Of a stretch of DNA of 64,000 bases, positions 46,832-64,000 are shown in pieces. A program made the position numbers and the translations under genes. The stretch is from Chlamydomonas sphaeroides (Eukaryota; Chlorophyta; Chlorophyceae; Chlamydomonadales; Chlamydomonadaceae). Below the pieces are notes generated by a model, which was given only the letters and a program-made list of their open reading frames with translations, made no database searches and was not told the origin of the DNA. The DNA lies in assembly GCA_001662425.1 (NCBI GenBank), contig BDDC01000082.1, forward strand, positions 1 to 64,000. The letters run 5' to 3'. Position 1 is the stretch's first letter; every line of letters begins with the position of its first letter.

Positions 46832-49800
46832 TCACGACGACTCCAGCGTCACGATGGCCGACGCGTAGCTGACGCTGCTGTGGCTTGCTGTGGTGCACTT
46901 GCTGCTCTGGTCGTAGTGCGTGAAGCGGATGGCGTGGCGCAGCCTGCTATGCTGCGCCATCTGTGGGAGGGAAGGGGGAGGGAGGGAAGGGTGTGCGGTG
47001 TTGGGATGGTGAGGGAGGGAGGGAGGGGAAGGGCAAGGACCTGGCACGAGGGGGTGGGAGTGGCGTGGGGGCCAGCCGGGGCATGGGGTATGAAGTGGCT
47101 GGCCGGGTCGCGGAGGCGCGAGGGGCTGCAACCGGCGCAGGACGAAGCTGCCTGGCTGGCGCGGCGCCGGGGAAGCACGGCGGGCGGATGATCCCCAGTA
47201 CCCCCGTGGGCCGTGGCGGCGGTGCCGGGGCTGCGGCCCAGCACCCGTTACACCCCCACCCCGCGCGCCCCGCACACCCACTGCTCCCCACCGCCCCTTA
47301 TGATTGCAGCTAGGGAGAGACCTGCGTGAGGGAGCTCTCCGGCCCGCTGCCCCTGTAGCGTCGCCGGCTGCCGTCCTGCCTGCGACCCGCCGCCTAGGCG
47401 GTGCAGGCTGTTGCCCCGCCGCCCTTGCTGCCTCGTCGAGGAAGGCGCCAGCGGGGTGGCCGTCTCCACATACCGTAGAGTTTCATTTTCAAATATTATA
47501 GTAAACTTGCAGCTTCATGTGTGCGCTTTGAATGTGGGGGCGCCGGCATAGAAGCGCAACCCCGGTCTCACGTTGAGGAAGACGCCGATGGGGTGGCGGC
47601 CGCAGATGGTGTTCTTGTACTGCGCCAGGTAGGCGGCGAAGGCCTTGGGGTCGCCCTGGGGCACACACCGGGGGAGGAGGGGGTGCAGCGCAGCGTGTGG
47701 GCGGTCGGGTTCGCTCAAACCCTGCGGCACACGGGAGATGAGAGGGTGTGCGAAGCAGTGCGCGCTGCGGGTGCGCGGAGTGTGGGGCGTGCAGCGCGAG
47801 GCGGGGAGGCAGGCGTCGGGGCGTCGGGCGGCGTGTGCGTGCGGATGGAGCGGAGGCGGGCCGCGGCAGGGCAGCGCGCGCTGCCGGGAGCAGGAGGCCG
47901 GCACTGCGGGTGGCCGCCCGAGGGCAGCCCGTGCTGCAGCGGCTAGTCCCGCTGAACATGCCCCTTGGCGCGGCTGCCCAGACAAGCGCTCGCGGCCCTG
48001 CCTGCCACGGCACCTGGCTTGCTGTCCCCCTGTGCCTCCCTCGCCCGCTCGCTCCTCGCGGTCCCGGGCGCGCTCACCCACCGCAAGGCGGCGTGCGGCG
48101 CTGCCAGCCTGCGCGGCGCGGCCCCGCGACCCACGTCCTCGCTGCCTTTTCGGCTTCTGTGCTCTCGCGCTGTCTCGCTTCATGCTCTTGCTCTCTCTCG
48201 CTTTGTGCTCGCACTCCTCGCGCGGCTCACCGACTCTATGATGCCCATGCCCTGATGGTCCAGCCAGCGAATGGACTCCCAGATCTGGCCCTGTGGCGGT
48301 GAGTCGGTGGGGGGCGGCGGGCACGGTGCGGCGTTGCGGCGGCGGGGCGACAAGCGCCCGCGAGCCGGGGGCTCCACAGCACACGCAGCAGGGCCCCTGG
48401 CGCCAAGCGCCAGCCGTGCCGGCTACCGGGCCATTCCGCAAGACGCCACCAGCGTCAGCATCCGTACGCTGCCGTGCGCTGCCGTACGCTGCCGTACCTG
48501 GTCCTGGTTGACGTACGTGTAGCTGAAGCGGGAGCCCCAGTGGCAGAAGTCGGACGACACCACAAACAGGTTGGTGGGGTCGTCCAGGTACGGCGCCAGC
48601 AGCTTGCCGTACGCGGCCTCGCTGCACGAATGCGGCGGAGCAGCGGGTGCCGTACCGGATGTGGAAGGGGGAAGGCGTCGGCGTCGGTGGGACGGGTAGG
48701 TTCGCCGGTGTGCTGCTTGAGCAAGCCCTGACAGCGCCGGCGGCGCTCGACGCATGCGTGACGCTGTCCATGAGGCACACACCCATTCACAGCCCTGCCC
48801 GCCACGCCAGCCCGACGCCCCTGCCAGCTGGCCTCTCAGCCCTGGCCGCAGCCGCCGGGCGCGGCTGGGCACCGCACGACGGCCGCGATCCGCAACCCTC
48901 CCCGTCCCCCACGTCGGTCCCATCCCCAGTGCCCCAGCCTCCCCGGACGCCCCAGCCCCAGCCCAGCGCCAGCCCACGCTGTCGGGCAGGCACGCTCTCA
49001 TCCGCAGCCCCCAACCGCACGCCAGCCCTCCATGTCCGCCACTCACGCCTCGGTGGTGAGGGCGCCCACCATTATGGGCACCAGACTGTACGACTGGCCC
49101 CGCATTGTGTGTACAATGTACGGCGTGTGCAGCTCCAGGCTGTGCTCCGCCTGCCGTACGATGGCGGGTGGGCAGGATGGGGAGGCAGGAGGCCACGTGG
49201 GGGGCGAGCGAACGGCAGAGAGTTGTGCTGAGCGTTTCCGTCAAGTACGGCGTTGTATCGCACATACCGTACCTCGTCTACGTCAGCCGACATGGTCTCG
49301 AACTGCCCCGTGGCTCGCAGCTCGTCGTAGATGCCCTGGTCGATCTCCATGGACCCTGCGGTTGGCGGTTGGCGGTTGCCTGCTGCCTTGGCGCGGGACA
49401 GACCCAGACCCAGCCATGCCTTCCGCGCAGGCTGCGCAACGGGCCCCTCCTCCCCCTACACCGGCCGGTCTCCCACTGCACCGCGCCGCAACCATCATAT
49501 CCGCTCCAGCCCGATCCCCCCTCGTCTTTCGTCGCGCCCCCGCTCCCTCCCCCTCTTCCTCTTCCCCCTTCCAACCCTCCAACCATGCACCCTCCCCTCC
49601 TCGCGCCCTCCCCCCGGGGCACGCACCCAGCGGCGTGCTGTAGGACGCCTGCGCCGACAGCAGGCACTTGCGGCTAAACACGTGGTGCGAAGGGCCCAGC
49701 AGGAACACGCGCTTGCTGTGGTTGCGCGGCGGGGGGCGGGGGGGAGGAGGCGGGGAAGCGGCACGAGTTGGGGGCAAATGGTGGGGACGTTGGCGAGCGG

Positions 49801-50584
49801 CGTGCAATGCACGGCGCCGCCGGCGCACCGCGGCCGCGTGCAGCCGTGCCACTAGCCGCAACCCCCGCCTCGTTGAAGCCGGCGCATCAGGCTCGGCCGC
49901 CGCCTGGTGTGCCACACACTCCTCACTGCCTGGCGTACTAAGGTGCTTATGTTGGTACATTCAGAGGAACTATGCAGGACCGAGGACCGCGCCACTCACT
50001 ACTTGGTGGGGTCGATGTGGACGTAGGCGTGCGCCATAACGTGGCCGCAGTACGAGTAGCCGGCGTGGCTGGGGTTCGGCGGGGCCGGGGGAGGGCCGGA
50101 GGAGGGAGGCGTTGAGAGCGGAGGCAGGGTCCAGGGCGGAGGGGTTGGGGAAAGGGTTCAGCGCGGCGGTGGCGTCCAGGCAACAGGCTCCATAGCGGAG
50201 GGTTTGGCGGAGCGCAGCGGCAGTTTAGGGGCGGTCGGGAAGGCTCGCACGCGGTAGAGAGGCCGCGGAAAAGGCGCGCGGTGCCACATTGCCAGGCGCC
50301 GTCCGGAGCCGGAGCGGCCGAGAAGGCGGACTCACGGACCGATGATGGCTCGCGCGGGCCGGCCCGGCTCCGGCGGCACGGCGGCCTTCCATTCGTCAAT
50401 CTCCGCCTCCAGCGTCGCAGCTGGAGGGTAGGTGTGGGGCGGGGCAGCGGGGGAGCTGGTCGAGGCGCTCGGGGCTGCACGGGTTTGGCAGCCATGGCGA
50501 GCGAACGACATGGCAGGCCGGCAGGAGCCTACCGTCGCCCGAGTACCAGGAGCCCGCGTGTGAGGGCTTGCGTATCTTCGGCAT
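46832..50584 (-). CDS. MEMO1: MEMO1 family protein
   Basis: Exons: 50584-50533, 50420-50336, 50068-50000, 49715-49627, 49355-49273, 49150-49047, 48621-48498, 48290-48231, 47655-47572, 46960-46832; 292 aa, all ten exons in phase, close to the usual 295 aa. The start [17 protein letters not shown] is typical. The pocket that resembles non-haem iron dioxygenases is intact: PHAGYSYCG (His47), LGPSHHVF (His79), SSDFCHWG (Asp185, His188) and [10 protein letters not shown] (Cys240, His243). MEMO1 proteins bind copper or iron. In animals they act in ErbB2-dependent motility and metal homeostasis; the algal role is unknown. The family spans archaea to plants as single-copy genes. Donors of exons 5 and 7 and the acceptor of exon 6 use GTACGG-containing sequence. 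Confidence 0.95.
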
Positions 50585-51240
50585 GCTGCTGAACCTGCCG
50601 AGGCAGCCCCACGGCAGCAGCCTTGCGGAATGCGCGCAACAGTGCCGAGCTGCGGGGCAGCGCTCGCGGTCGCGCTGCTGCGAGGCGCTGTGCGGTGTGC
50701 CGTCTCAATGCACGCTAGCGCGAGGGTGGTTGGGAGCTATCGTAACGGCAAGCAGCGCTCGCTAGGGCTCTGTGTCACGTCAGCTTGCCAGTTGAAGCGG
50801 TGCGCAGGGGCAAACAGACAAATTGTGGGCTCACGAAGCATAGCTAGCAGGCAACGTTGAAATAGCCCCCCTCGCAATGCGGTGCGCTTAGTGCGGTGCC
50901 AGGCCCACGCGGCCATTCGCCCCCCGACCGTCTCCGCGTCCCAAAATACGAAAAACGCGCTCCGCGTTTTCGAAACCCCGCGCAAACCCCTGACACCGCA
51001 ACCATCAACACGGCCGCCTGCAACGACCCACCTCTCAGCCCCGCTGTGCAGCCGGCCTGCCGTGTCCGCACGCCGCCGCTGCTTCTTGGTCCCCGCGCGG
51101 GCTAACCCAATGGCAACGGGCCGGGTCCAACCGGGTCTCCCCCTAGCTCCCCACCCCGCGCTGAATACACAAAGCTCAAGCCACTCCCGCCACCGCAGCG
51201 TGCGGACGGTTGCCTCCCGCCGCCAGCCCACGTCCGTCCG
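50585..51240. other. Intergenic region between NDUFAF7 stop and MEMO1 start
   Basis: 656 bases holding the MEMO1 promoter and NDUFAF7 3' UTR. A CGTTTTCGAAA-like AT-richer patch lies at about 50945-50980. No gene is visible. Confidence 0.5.
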
Positions 51241-56424
<5,184 letters not shown>

Positions 56425-58274
56425 GGTCAGGGGCTTTCGTTTGCTCAGGGACGCCGGTCACACGTCGCCATCCGCCGGGGGCATCAATGGCCGGGTATGG
56501 TCTTGGGGTCCTGCTTCGAGCGCAGCTCTGCGCTTGCTGTGTGCTGGTGGTGGCTAGAATGCGGCACTGTGCTTGTGTGACGGATGATACTGTGCAGGAA
56601 TGACCCCTGATGCTGTGCACTGTACGGCGTCTGTGGCGGCGGCGGCGCGAGCCTACTCGAGCCACTCCGTCACTCGTGCGGCTGCCCTTTGCATTGCCGC
56701 CTTCGAGCACGCTGACGGCGGGGCTGCCCACCTGCCCTGCGTGGGTCACCCCCTGAGCCGGTGCTACGACAGACACGTCCTGCTGAGGCCGGTCCATGAC
56801 GCATATTTGATGACCGCTTACACCGCTCTCCACTAGCGCGTCCACAGTAGCAGTCGGGTCTATGTCCACACACAAATTATTGAAATGCCGCATCTTTATA
56901 TGTGTCCACTCACTCTCCACTCTGATTTGCGGGCATGTGGCCCTGCCATGCGCCAGACCACCCAGCGGACGCGACCGCGCCGCCGTCCAGGGGAGCTCGC
57001 CCCCGGCAGCCAGCGCCGCCGCGCCACCAGAGCCACCTTCCGTCCCCAGACCACACAAGAGGGCTGCGTACACACCAGCAGCGCTGGTGCCACAGGCCTC
57101 GCCGAGCAAACATGCAGCCCTGCTACGGGGCCGAAAATCATGTGAATCTACGGCTACACTCGGCCGGCCGTCGCTGGCGAGAGGCCGCCCTTGCCACCAA
57201 AACCGCCGCCTTCGCCTCCCACCAGCACGCAGGCCGCCAAGCGTGCGTAGCGCCGGGCGGCTCGGCGCTGGCAAGGCGCAACCCCAGCCAACGCTCCTCG
57301 CGCCATGCTCCTGCCGCCCCACTCACGCAAGACGAAAACCCCGTGCCGGACCCGCACCCACTCCCGCAGTCCCGGGTCGTCGTCATGATTTCCACGCCGG
57401 GGCTGCCCCCCGCACAGGGCGCCCGCAGCGCCCGTGCGGCAAATATGGGCTCGTTGTCTCGTTAACCTCAGTGCTAGTTAGTTTAGGCAAGCGGCAGCGG
57501 CTGTCAATAGACGCGAGGGGCCCGTCGCGCCTCGACACTTCGGCGCGACTCTCGCACTGGGCACCTACGGTAGGTAGCCCGGTCGTCGGCAACCGCCAGG
57601 CCGGAACAGCGGGCCCCATACTTGTAAGAGAGGCACAACCGTCGGGCGGGCGGCAGGGCCCACGAGAGCAGGCAATGCTCACAGCCGACTCGGCGCAGAC
57701 ATACACACACGCGCACACCACTCATAACGCGACACCACGCAGACGCAGGCAACAGGCTCGGCCCCCTGTGCTCGGCAACAGTTCTGCGCGCTGTCAACCC
57801 ATGTGCTGCCGATCAACCGGGGGCGGGGCGCGGGCAGCCTCCTGGCACCAACGTGCGCGTGTTCTGCCCCGCGGCGCCCGCAGCCCGCCCCACCCGGGAC
57901 GCACGCGTCCCGGTCCGGTCAGCACATTGCGGCGCGGCATAGCACGAGCAAGCTGCCCCAACTCCCAACGTCAAAAAGCCCGTGAGCCCACCGTCCACCG
58001 CCGAGCCGCCCACGGCCGCGAAGTCCCCACACATACAACTCGCACCGCCCCCAGCGCGCCTGCCCTGAGGAGCGGGCGCAATCCGCGCCGGCGCTGGGTA
58101 TCAGCGGGGCACCATGCAGTATGCCGACGCCGGCTTTGAGGAACGGGTGTACAGGCCGGTGCAAGCCAGAACCCGTGCCCCTGCCCGCGCACGAGCTACG
58201 CCCCGCCCGCCGCGGTGCGACACATACACTGGCGGCGGCAGCGGGTGCGCAGCTGCGTGCGGGGTGTCGAGCGC
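56425..58274. other. Intergenic region: NDUFAF7 promoter and zinc-finger gene 3' UTR
   Basis: About 1.85 kb. The long plus-strand open frame 56862-58139 is Arg/Pro/Ser-rich with no domain and is probably chance. A minus-strand TGTAA lies at 56822-56818. No supported gene. Confidence 0.5.
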
Positions 58275-61224
58275 CTAGTCGCACGACTGCAGCAGCCGGA
58301 ACGTCTCCGCGTCAAGCAAGTGCTCCCTGCGAACGGCAGCGGGCGGGGCGTGCGGGTCAGAGCGGACTTCTGGAAAAAAGGCCTGGGAGGGCGGGCAAAG
58401 GCCTTGGAGGGCGGGCAAAGGCCTGCCACTGCAGGCGACTGTGCTGTCACGGCCGAAGGTACAGCATTGAAGAGGTGCGCTGCGCAGCAGAGCCCAAGGT
58501 GGTGGGTGGCTAGGCGGCACCACAGCCCTCTCGACCCACATCGCCGCAAGCATTCCCAGATCACCGGGACGCCTTTCGGGCCGGGCGGGGATCGACCAAC
58601 ATGTTGGTCCTTGGCCTACATAGAGCAAAACGCAAGATAACCCCCGACCCACATCGCTCGACAGGGCGCCTTGCTGCGCTCACCGGTGGTGTTCGTCGGG
58701 ATGGCCCAGGCCGTTTGCATGGTGCGGGACTTTCCCACCGCCTGGGCCGTGGGACTGCTGCGAGGGCACAGCGCCGAGTGCGGCGGGCAGGCAGAGGTCA
58801 CCTATGGACAGTAGAGATGTGTGTCCAGAGCGGAGCAGGGGCCGCGTACAGACAAAGTACAGCTTGGCAATGCAGGCCCAGCTCCCCAGTCCAGGACGCT
58901 GGCCGGCGTGCTCACCAGAAACGCGTCTGCCACGTGTGGGTGGCCGTGCCCGTCACCTTGCAGCGTTTTCCCGTTGAGCCCCGGCCCGTGCGGCGGCGGT
59001 GCGCTGTGCGGTTGCGCCGCCGGCCCTGAGGGCGCCATGCTAGGGGGTGGGCCCGGCGGCGGCGACGGCTGCCGGGGAGGGGCGCCCGTGGGGCCACCGG
59101 GATGGCTGCCGCTGCGCTCGGGCGGCGCAGCCGCGCCGTTCATGGGCCCCGGTGGCCCTGCGTCCTCCTCCTCCTCGTTGGCCCACTTGTGGAGGTGGAT
59201 GGTCGCCATTGTGGGCAGCTCGTCGGGTACGCCGAAGAGCAGCTGCATTAGGTCTCCGTCGTCCGTGTGGTCGTACAACAGGTCCCCCTCCAGCGCCGGG
59301 TCCAGGGTAAGGCCCACGTTTGCCAGGTTCTTGTCCAGCCGCGTGTGGCTGGCCGAGCGCGGCAGCTTCTGGCCAAACTGCTGGAAATTGAACAGCATGC
59401 CGGCGCCGCCCGACGAGGCGGCATGAAAGTCGGCCGGCAGCGGCGGCGGGGAGGGAATGCGGCCGAAGTCACGCGTGAACTCCTCCACGTCGCCAAAGAT
59501 ACTGCCGAGCGAGTCGTTGCCGCTGCTGCTGGGCTTGGCGGCTGGCGGCGCGCCCGGTTGCCGGTCCCCGTCCGAGGAGGGCCCAGCGGCCGCGCCCGCC
59601 CCGCCGCCACCTGGGCCTGGCCCGCTGGGGCCCGCGCCACTGCCTGTCCGCCCCACCGCCGCCGCGGCTGCTCTCCCTAGGTCGCCCGGCGGAAGCTGCT
59701 GCACCGGCTGCTGCTGCTGCTGCTGCTGGAGCACCTGGCCGCCGGACTGCTGTGGCTGCGCCGCACCAGTGGCGCCTGACGTCGACGGCTGTGGCTGGCC
59801 CTGCGCGTCCGCCTGCACCGGCTGCTGCTGCAGCTGCTGCACGAATGCCGCGTCGGGCTGGTGAAACATCATGGGGTTAATGGGCTCCGGCATGGCACCC
59901 GGCGCGTGCGCCGGCATTGCCGCCATGTGCGCCATGGGCCCGCCGGGTCCCATCGCGATGACGTGCCCCCCGTCCGTGAGGCCCGCAATCTGCGCGTGCG
60001 CGTAGCCAGGGGCCAGACCCGCCATCGTGGGCACAGGCTGGAAGCCATGCGGCCCGCCCACGAACTGCAGCTCCGGAGGGTACTGCGCCGCGAAGGCCTG
60101 CTGCGGCGCCTGCTGCATATAGCCGTTCATTTGCCCGGGCAGCCAGCATGGCCTGAGCGGACCGACGCAGGGATTGGATGGATGGGTTATCACTCGGTCT
60201 CAAGCGTGAGCGACCGAGAATCCATGTTCGGTCAACAAAAGTAAGGCTACCTGTTGATGCTATCGCGCCGGCTGCACCGCGCAGGGCTACCCGGCACAAA
60301 GTTCGCGCGCAAGATGCATGGCCCACTCGCGCCTGCACCCGCGAGGACTCACGTTGCCGTGCCGTTGGGCCCGTACATTATGCCAGGCTGCATGCCAGGC
60401 GGCCAGTCCTGCCCCTCCTGCTTTAGCGCCGGCTGCAACGTTATCGCGTAGGGGCCATGAGACGACCTCGCGAAGTCCTGCCAGCCGGGCCCCATGGCTT
60501 CGCCGTGGAGGTCTGCCCGGACGTGCTTGGGCGCGTGCGGGCCGCCTAGTGCGTCGTCGGGCGGCTCTGCCTCGGAGGCCTGCGCAGTTGGCAGAGCGAG
60601 AATTGCGGACAGTCCAGTGAGCGCTTAGGACCCTGAGCACCGACACAGCTGCGTTTACAGACGATCCTGAAGCCACACGAGGGCACGAGGCGGCAGTCCG
60701 CGGCAATGCAGGGCCAAACAGCGCCCAACGACCTGGCATTTGGGTCGCAGCGCTGTCGCCAAGGCGCGCATGCCTAATAGACGCGCCGCTACCCACCGGT
60801 CTAGCCCTCTTGTTGACTTGGCGCGGCGCTGACTTGCCACCGGAGCACCCGACGTGGTGCTTCCCCGGCTTGAGCGTTTTGCCACATTTCGGGCAGTGCG
60901 TGAGCTCTGTGCCGTGCCCGCGCTCTTTGCCACTGCCGCGAATGTCAGGCGGTGCGCGATAGTGCACCTTCAGCCGCCAAAGCTCCGCGAAGCTCCGGTT
61001 GCACCCTGAGCAAGGAAATTGTCCACACGCTTTCAGAAAGCCCGCTGGACAGCGACGCGCTGCCCAAAGCGAGCTGACAATGGCTACTACGCGCACGCAC
61101 CAGGGTAAGGGCAGAAGAAGCGTGTTGACCTGTCTTGGTCGGTTTGCCCATCCTTGCCCGGCTTGGGCGACGCCGCTGGAACGACATCCAGCTGCAGGGG
61201 CTCTCCTGAGCCATCCAGCTCCAT
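58275..61224 (-). CDS. Zinc-finger protein with atypical C2H2/C2HC pair, putative regulator
   Basis: Exons: 61224-61101, 61044-60797, 60579-60353, 60152-58957, 58801-58684, 58326-58275; 654 aa, phases 1,0,2,1,2 all match. The start ATG at 61224 is likely but could be preceded by another exon. Residues about 51-108 hold FPCSGCNRSFAELWRLKVHY (Cys53, Cys56, His69) followed by a basic GSGKERGHG loop, then HCPKCGKTLKPGKHHVGC (Cys92, Cys95, His104, Cys108). This suggests one C2H2-like and one C2HC-like zinc site. The rest is low complexity, rich in Gln (a QQQQQQQ run), Pro, Gly and Met, with a more ordered patch GSIFGDVEEFTRDFGRIPSP, LFNFQQFGQKLPRSASHTRL and DLMQLLFGVPDEL, perhaps activation or interaction segments. 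A DNA-binding role is inferred. If exon 4 is not spliced at 58957, it instead reads to a stop at 58802. Confidence 0.75.
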
Positions 61225-62526
61225 TGGGCAACCAGTCTTCTGACTATTAGGCTTTGATGGCAAGGCTCAGCTCATTGCAACGAACTCCAGCTTGCGAAAT
61301 TGGCATACTTTAAGACATTGCTTCAAGCAGGTCGTAGCGGGTTGGCAGGGGTTGAGGTCTCTCGAGTTGGAAGCCTTGCAAGGCAGACAATAGAACGCTG
61401 CCGTACATTGCCATTTCTCACCCCGTGGGCCGCTTGACCCCCACTTGTGTCCCTTTCAGTATTCCCACAGTCTTTCGACCCGTTAATGAGGTCGCAGCTA
61501 CACGTAAAAGTTGACGCCACCTAACGCTGAAAAGTTGCACAATCGATGCAAACGCGACGACAGGAAAAGATAGGATTAAGTGTCAAGCATACATCATTTG
61601 TTCGGCGTCATATAGCTGTGTCACAGTCCTTGCAAACTGCAATAGCCCGCGTTCGCAGTCGCAAAGCAGATTGTGCTCCCGAGCTGCGTTCGTATCCGCC
61701 GCTGCTGCTCCTGGCGGTCGCAGGGCCGCAGGGTCGGGACTCGAGTAATTCACGTGCGTCTAGCGCGTTCCGCCAACATGGCTTTGCGCGTACAAGCCCC
61801 GCAGTGGCAGCAAGAGGTCACTTGCATATCCGCGTGTCTCGTCGGGCAGGGCGTGCTAGCCGGTCATCGCCAGCAATCACCCCTCCTGCATCCTCACTTT
61901 GATGCACCTGCGCCACCGCCAGCCCAAGTGACGCGGAGACTTCCTCGCTGTTCCGCCTCTTCGACGATGCTCTACAATCTGTTGTTGGGAGACTGCGGGT
62001 CCGAGTCGTGAATGGGCTCTGACACGACGTGCCTCGACCCTGGCCCTCCTGCACGCTGCCGGTAACTGTGTCTCCAACCGCGCTCCAAGCCTCGCGCGAC
62101 CCAACCTTACGGTACCGCACATGCCACGCAAGCCCCCATCGCTCCACGTCAACCCACACACCCCCGGCGTTGCCAGGCCGAGCAGTCCTCGCCAGTGAGG
62201 CTCCCTCGTCCCTGGTACAGTTTACCAGCTATCAGCCTCAAGCCGCATTGAGGCAGCTCGCATCCGGAAGTTGACGATCGTGATGCAGGCACACTTGCTT
62301 GCCAGCACGTGACGGTCGTTAGACACGCCCCGCGCCTCTGGCCAGGCTTCGGCAGGCGCCGCGTGCGGGGGCAGCCCACAATTCCAAACGAGCCCTCCCC
62401 GGCGCCAAGCCAGCCACCCCGCCAGGGCGGGGGCCAGCCGTGTCTCCTCCACCCGCTATGCACCTGGAGGCCGTCGCCAGTGGCGGGCGGCGGACGCAGT
62501 CGCGGCCTCCTGTGGCCGGTGACTGC
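61225..62526. other. Intergenic region between the last two genes
   Basis: 1.3 kb of lower GC than its neighbours, without domain-bearing open frames. It should contain the zinc-finger gene promoter and the 3' UTR of the next gene. Confidence 0.5.
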
Positions 62527-63936
62527 CTACCAGATGCTCTTGAGGCTGAGGCGGTGCACCTGCAGCTGCAGCGGCGGCTCGCCCTCCTCCAGCGGCAGCT
62601 GCCGCGGGAAGGCCAGGCCGGCCGAGGCGCGCAGCCGCACCGCGTCCCCGAAGCGGAGCACCTGGCCGGGGAGGGGGGAAGAGGACAGGACAGGGGTGCG
62701 GATACCGGTAGGCGGGGGGCGCGCGGGCGTGAAGGGATGCGGGTGTGGGTGCGGCGCGGAGTGCGGGAACCGGCGGAAGGCTGTCGAGGGGTGCGAAGCG
62801 AGTCCGACTTGCGGCGTGGAAGCCAGAGGCAGCCCCATTGCTCCCCCAGCCCCGCCGCTCCACCCGGACCGCCGGCAGCCTCTCGCTGTGTGCCGGCACA
62901 CGCCTGGGCAAGCTGCGTCCCCCACCCCCCGGCCGGGGGGCCCCGACATCACGAGCATGAAGGCGACAACTAGGAAACCGGATGGCGCCATTTACCGTCA
63001 CCTTCGCCTAGCGGGCTTGAGCCAGCGCGCTTACCATCCCAACACCACACACCCCTCCCCAACCCCCCGGCCCCACTGCCCCTTCCCCCCGGCCCCACGC
63101 ACGTGCTCGTCGAACTCGATGCCGCCCGGTGTGAGGTGCACCCCCGAGCCGGCTGCGCTGTCCAGCCTGGGGGGCGGGGAGGGTGAAAGGTGGGGGAGTG
63201 AGGGTGTGTGTGCCGAGGATCAAGCGTTACAACATATACGCGCGAAGGCAGGAGTGTGTGCACTGCGAGGCCTTCGCATGCGTGCTGTGTTGCGACACTG
63301 CGCCGATGAAACCGGAGCCGTGGCGGAGCGCAGCGGGGCTGGCGGGCATGCCAGTGTGTGTCACCCCGAGCGCTCACGCCCCGCACCCACGCCAGCTGGC
63401 CGCGCCGCCCCCCGAGGAGTCCGCCTGGCCTGGCGCCGCCCCTTCCCTGCCTTCCCTGCCTTCCCCTGCCGGCCTCCCTACCGTCCTGCCCCCCAGCCGG
63501 CGACGCACCTGACCATCAGCCGCGCGGGCGGCTCCCAGAAGCGGCCGGCGTGCGACAGCGGCAGCTCATACCGCACCTGCAGCCGTACGGTACGACATGA
63601 CCGTCACACACGCGAGGCCAACATAGGGTTGAGTCGGCATCAGGGCCGCCCTACGTCCCGGCCTGCCCAGGGACGGCGGCTGCGGCCCCAGTCCTCAACA
63701 GCATGTGTTTCCGCGGCAGCGCGAACCGCCCTCGCCGTGCCCGGCTTGAAGGCTGGGCGCCAAGCGTGCCGCTTCGCGTGCCGGCTGGGTCGTGCCCTGT
63801 GGTCTGCCTGCGCCTGGCGCTCCGCCCGCGTTGCAGTTGCCCTCCCGCTCTCTTTCCCCCGCCCCGGCTCCACCTTGAGCGCCACGGGCCCCAGCGGGAT
63901 GCTGCGGCTGAGCTTGAGCACGCCGAAGGGAGCCGC
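62527..63936 (-). CDS. Unidentified protein, C-terminal exons only (gene continues beyond window)
   Basis: Exons in view: 63936-63874, 63576-63509, 63166-63103, 62661-62527, all GT-AG and in phase, ending at a TAG at 62529-62527. They encode 109 residues with alternating hydrophobic and polar pattern: FGVLKLSRSIPLGPVALKVR, YELPLSHAGRFWEPPARLMV, GVHLTPGGIEFDEHVLRFGD and LQLQVHRLSLKSIW. This suggests an all-beta fold, perhaps a membrane-barrel or lipid-binding edge. I do not recognise the family, and the 5' part lies past base 64000. Confidence 0.65.
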
Positions 63937-64000
63937 CTGGGGGAACGGAAGGGGGAGGGGAGGCGGAATGCAGGGAGGAGGGAGGAGGGGAGCGGGGCGG

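Noticed and set aside
56862..58139. 425-residue plus-strand open frame between NDUFAF7 and the zinc-finger gene
   Set aside because: The composition is that expected from GC-rich DNA (Arg/Pro/Ser/Ala). It has no domain, no introns in an intron-rich genome, and lies in expected UTR/promoter DNA.
58802..58956. Extension of zinc-finger exon 4 to the stop at 58802
   Set aside because: A GTGACG donor at 58956 joins in phase to an exon at 58801-58684 and then to 58326-58275. This gives a more protein-like C-terminus, so the read-through is treated as intron. It remains an alternative.

Overview
The window looks like nuclear DNA of a volvocine or other chlamydomonadalean green alga. It is very GC-rich, with genes cut into many short exons by GT-AG introns, long Ala/Gly/Pro/Gln low-complexity inserts inside proteins, PPSPP-rich extracellular matrix glycoprotein, and TGTAA-type polyadenylation signals. 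Three runs of N (21317-21723, 34713-35123, 52342-52707) mark a draft assembly. I built gene models by hand by joining GT-AG exons in phase. For most genes the summed exon length is an exact multiple of three.

Left part (1-14000). A partial ENT-type nucleoside transporter (minus, continues past base 1), an RsfS/Iojap-like ribosome silencing factor with a mitochondrial-type presequence (minus) and TMEM208/SND2 (minus) lie head to tail. TMEM208 is divergent from the tRNA-splicing endonuclease subunit SEN2 (plus).

Middle part (14000-39000). There is a 13-exon tetratricopeptide protein with a huge low-complexity insertion (minus). Next to it is a two-exon relic of an FKBP-TPR isomerase (plus), then a double-AP2-domain transcription factor (plus). 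About 6 kb of gene-poor, repeat-bearing DNA follows.

Right part (39000-64000). All genes are on the minus strand: a modular hydroxyproline-rich matrix glycoprotein (pherophorin-like), MEMO1, the complex I assembly methyltransferase NDUFAF7, a zinc-finger protein of unknown role, and the 3' end of an unidentified gene that runs off the window.

The genes are unrelated housekeeping, wall and regulatory genes. I see no operon-like system, CRISPR array, intact transposon or viral gene. The most unusual signals are in the introns. A CGTACG-centred palindrome recurs at splice junctions and can itself supply donor or acceptor sequence. Tandem duplications of about 100 bp twice copy a 5' splice site into its own intron. 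A short repeat with protein-like substitutions occurs in two intergenic regions.
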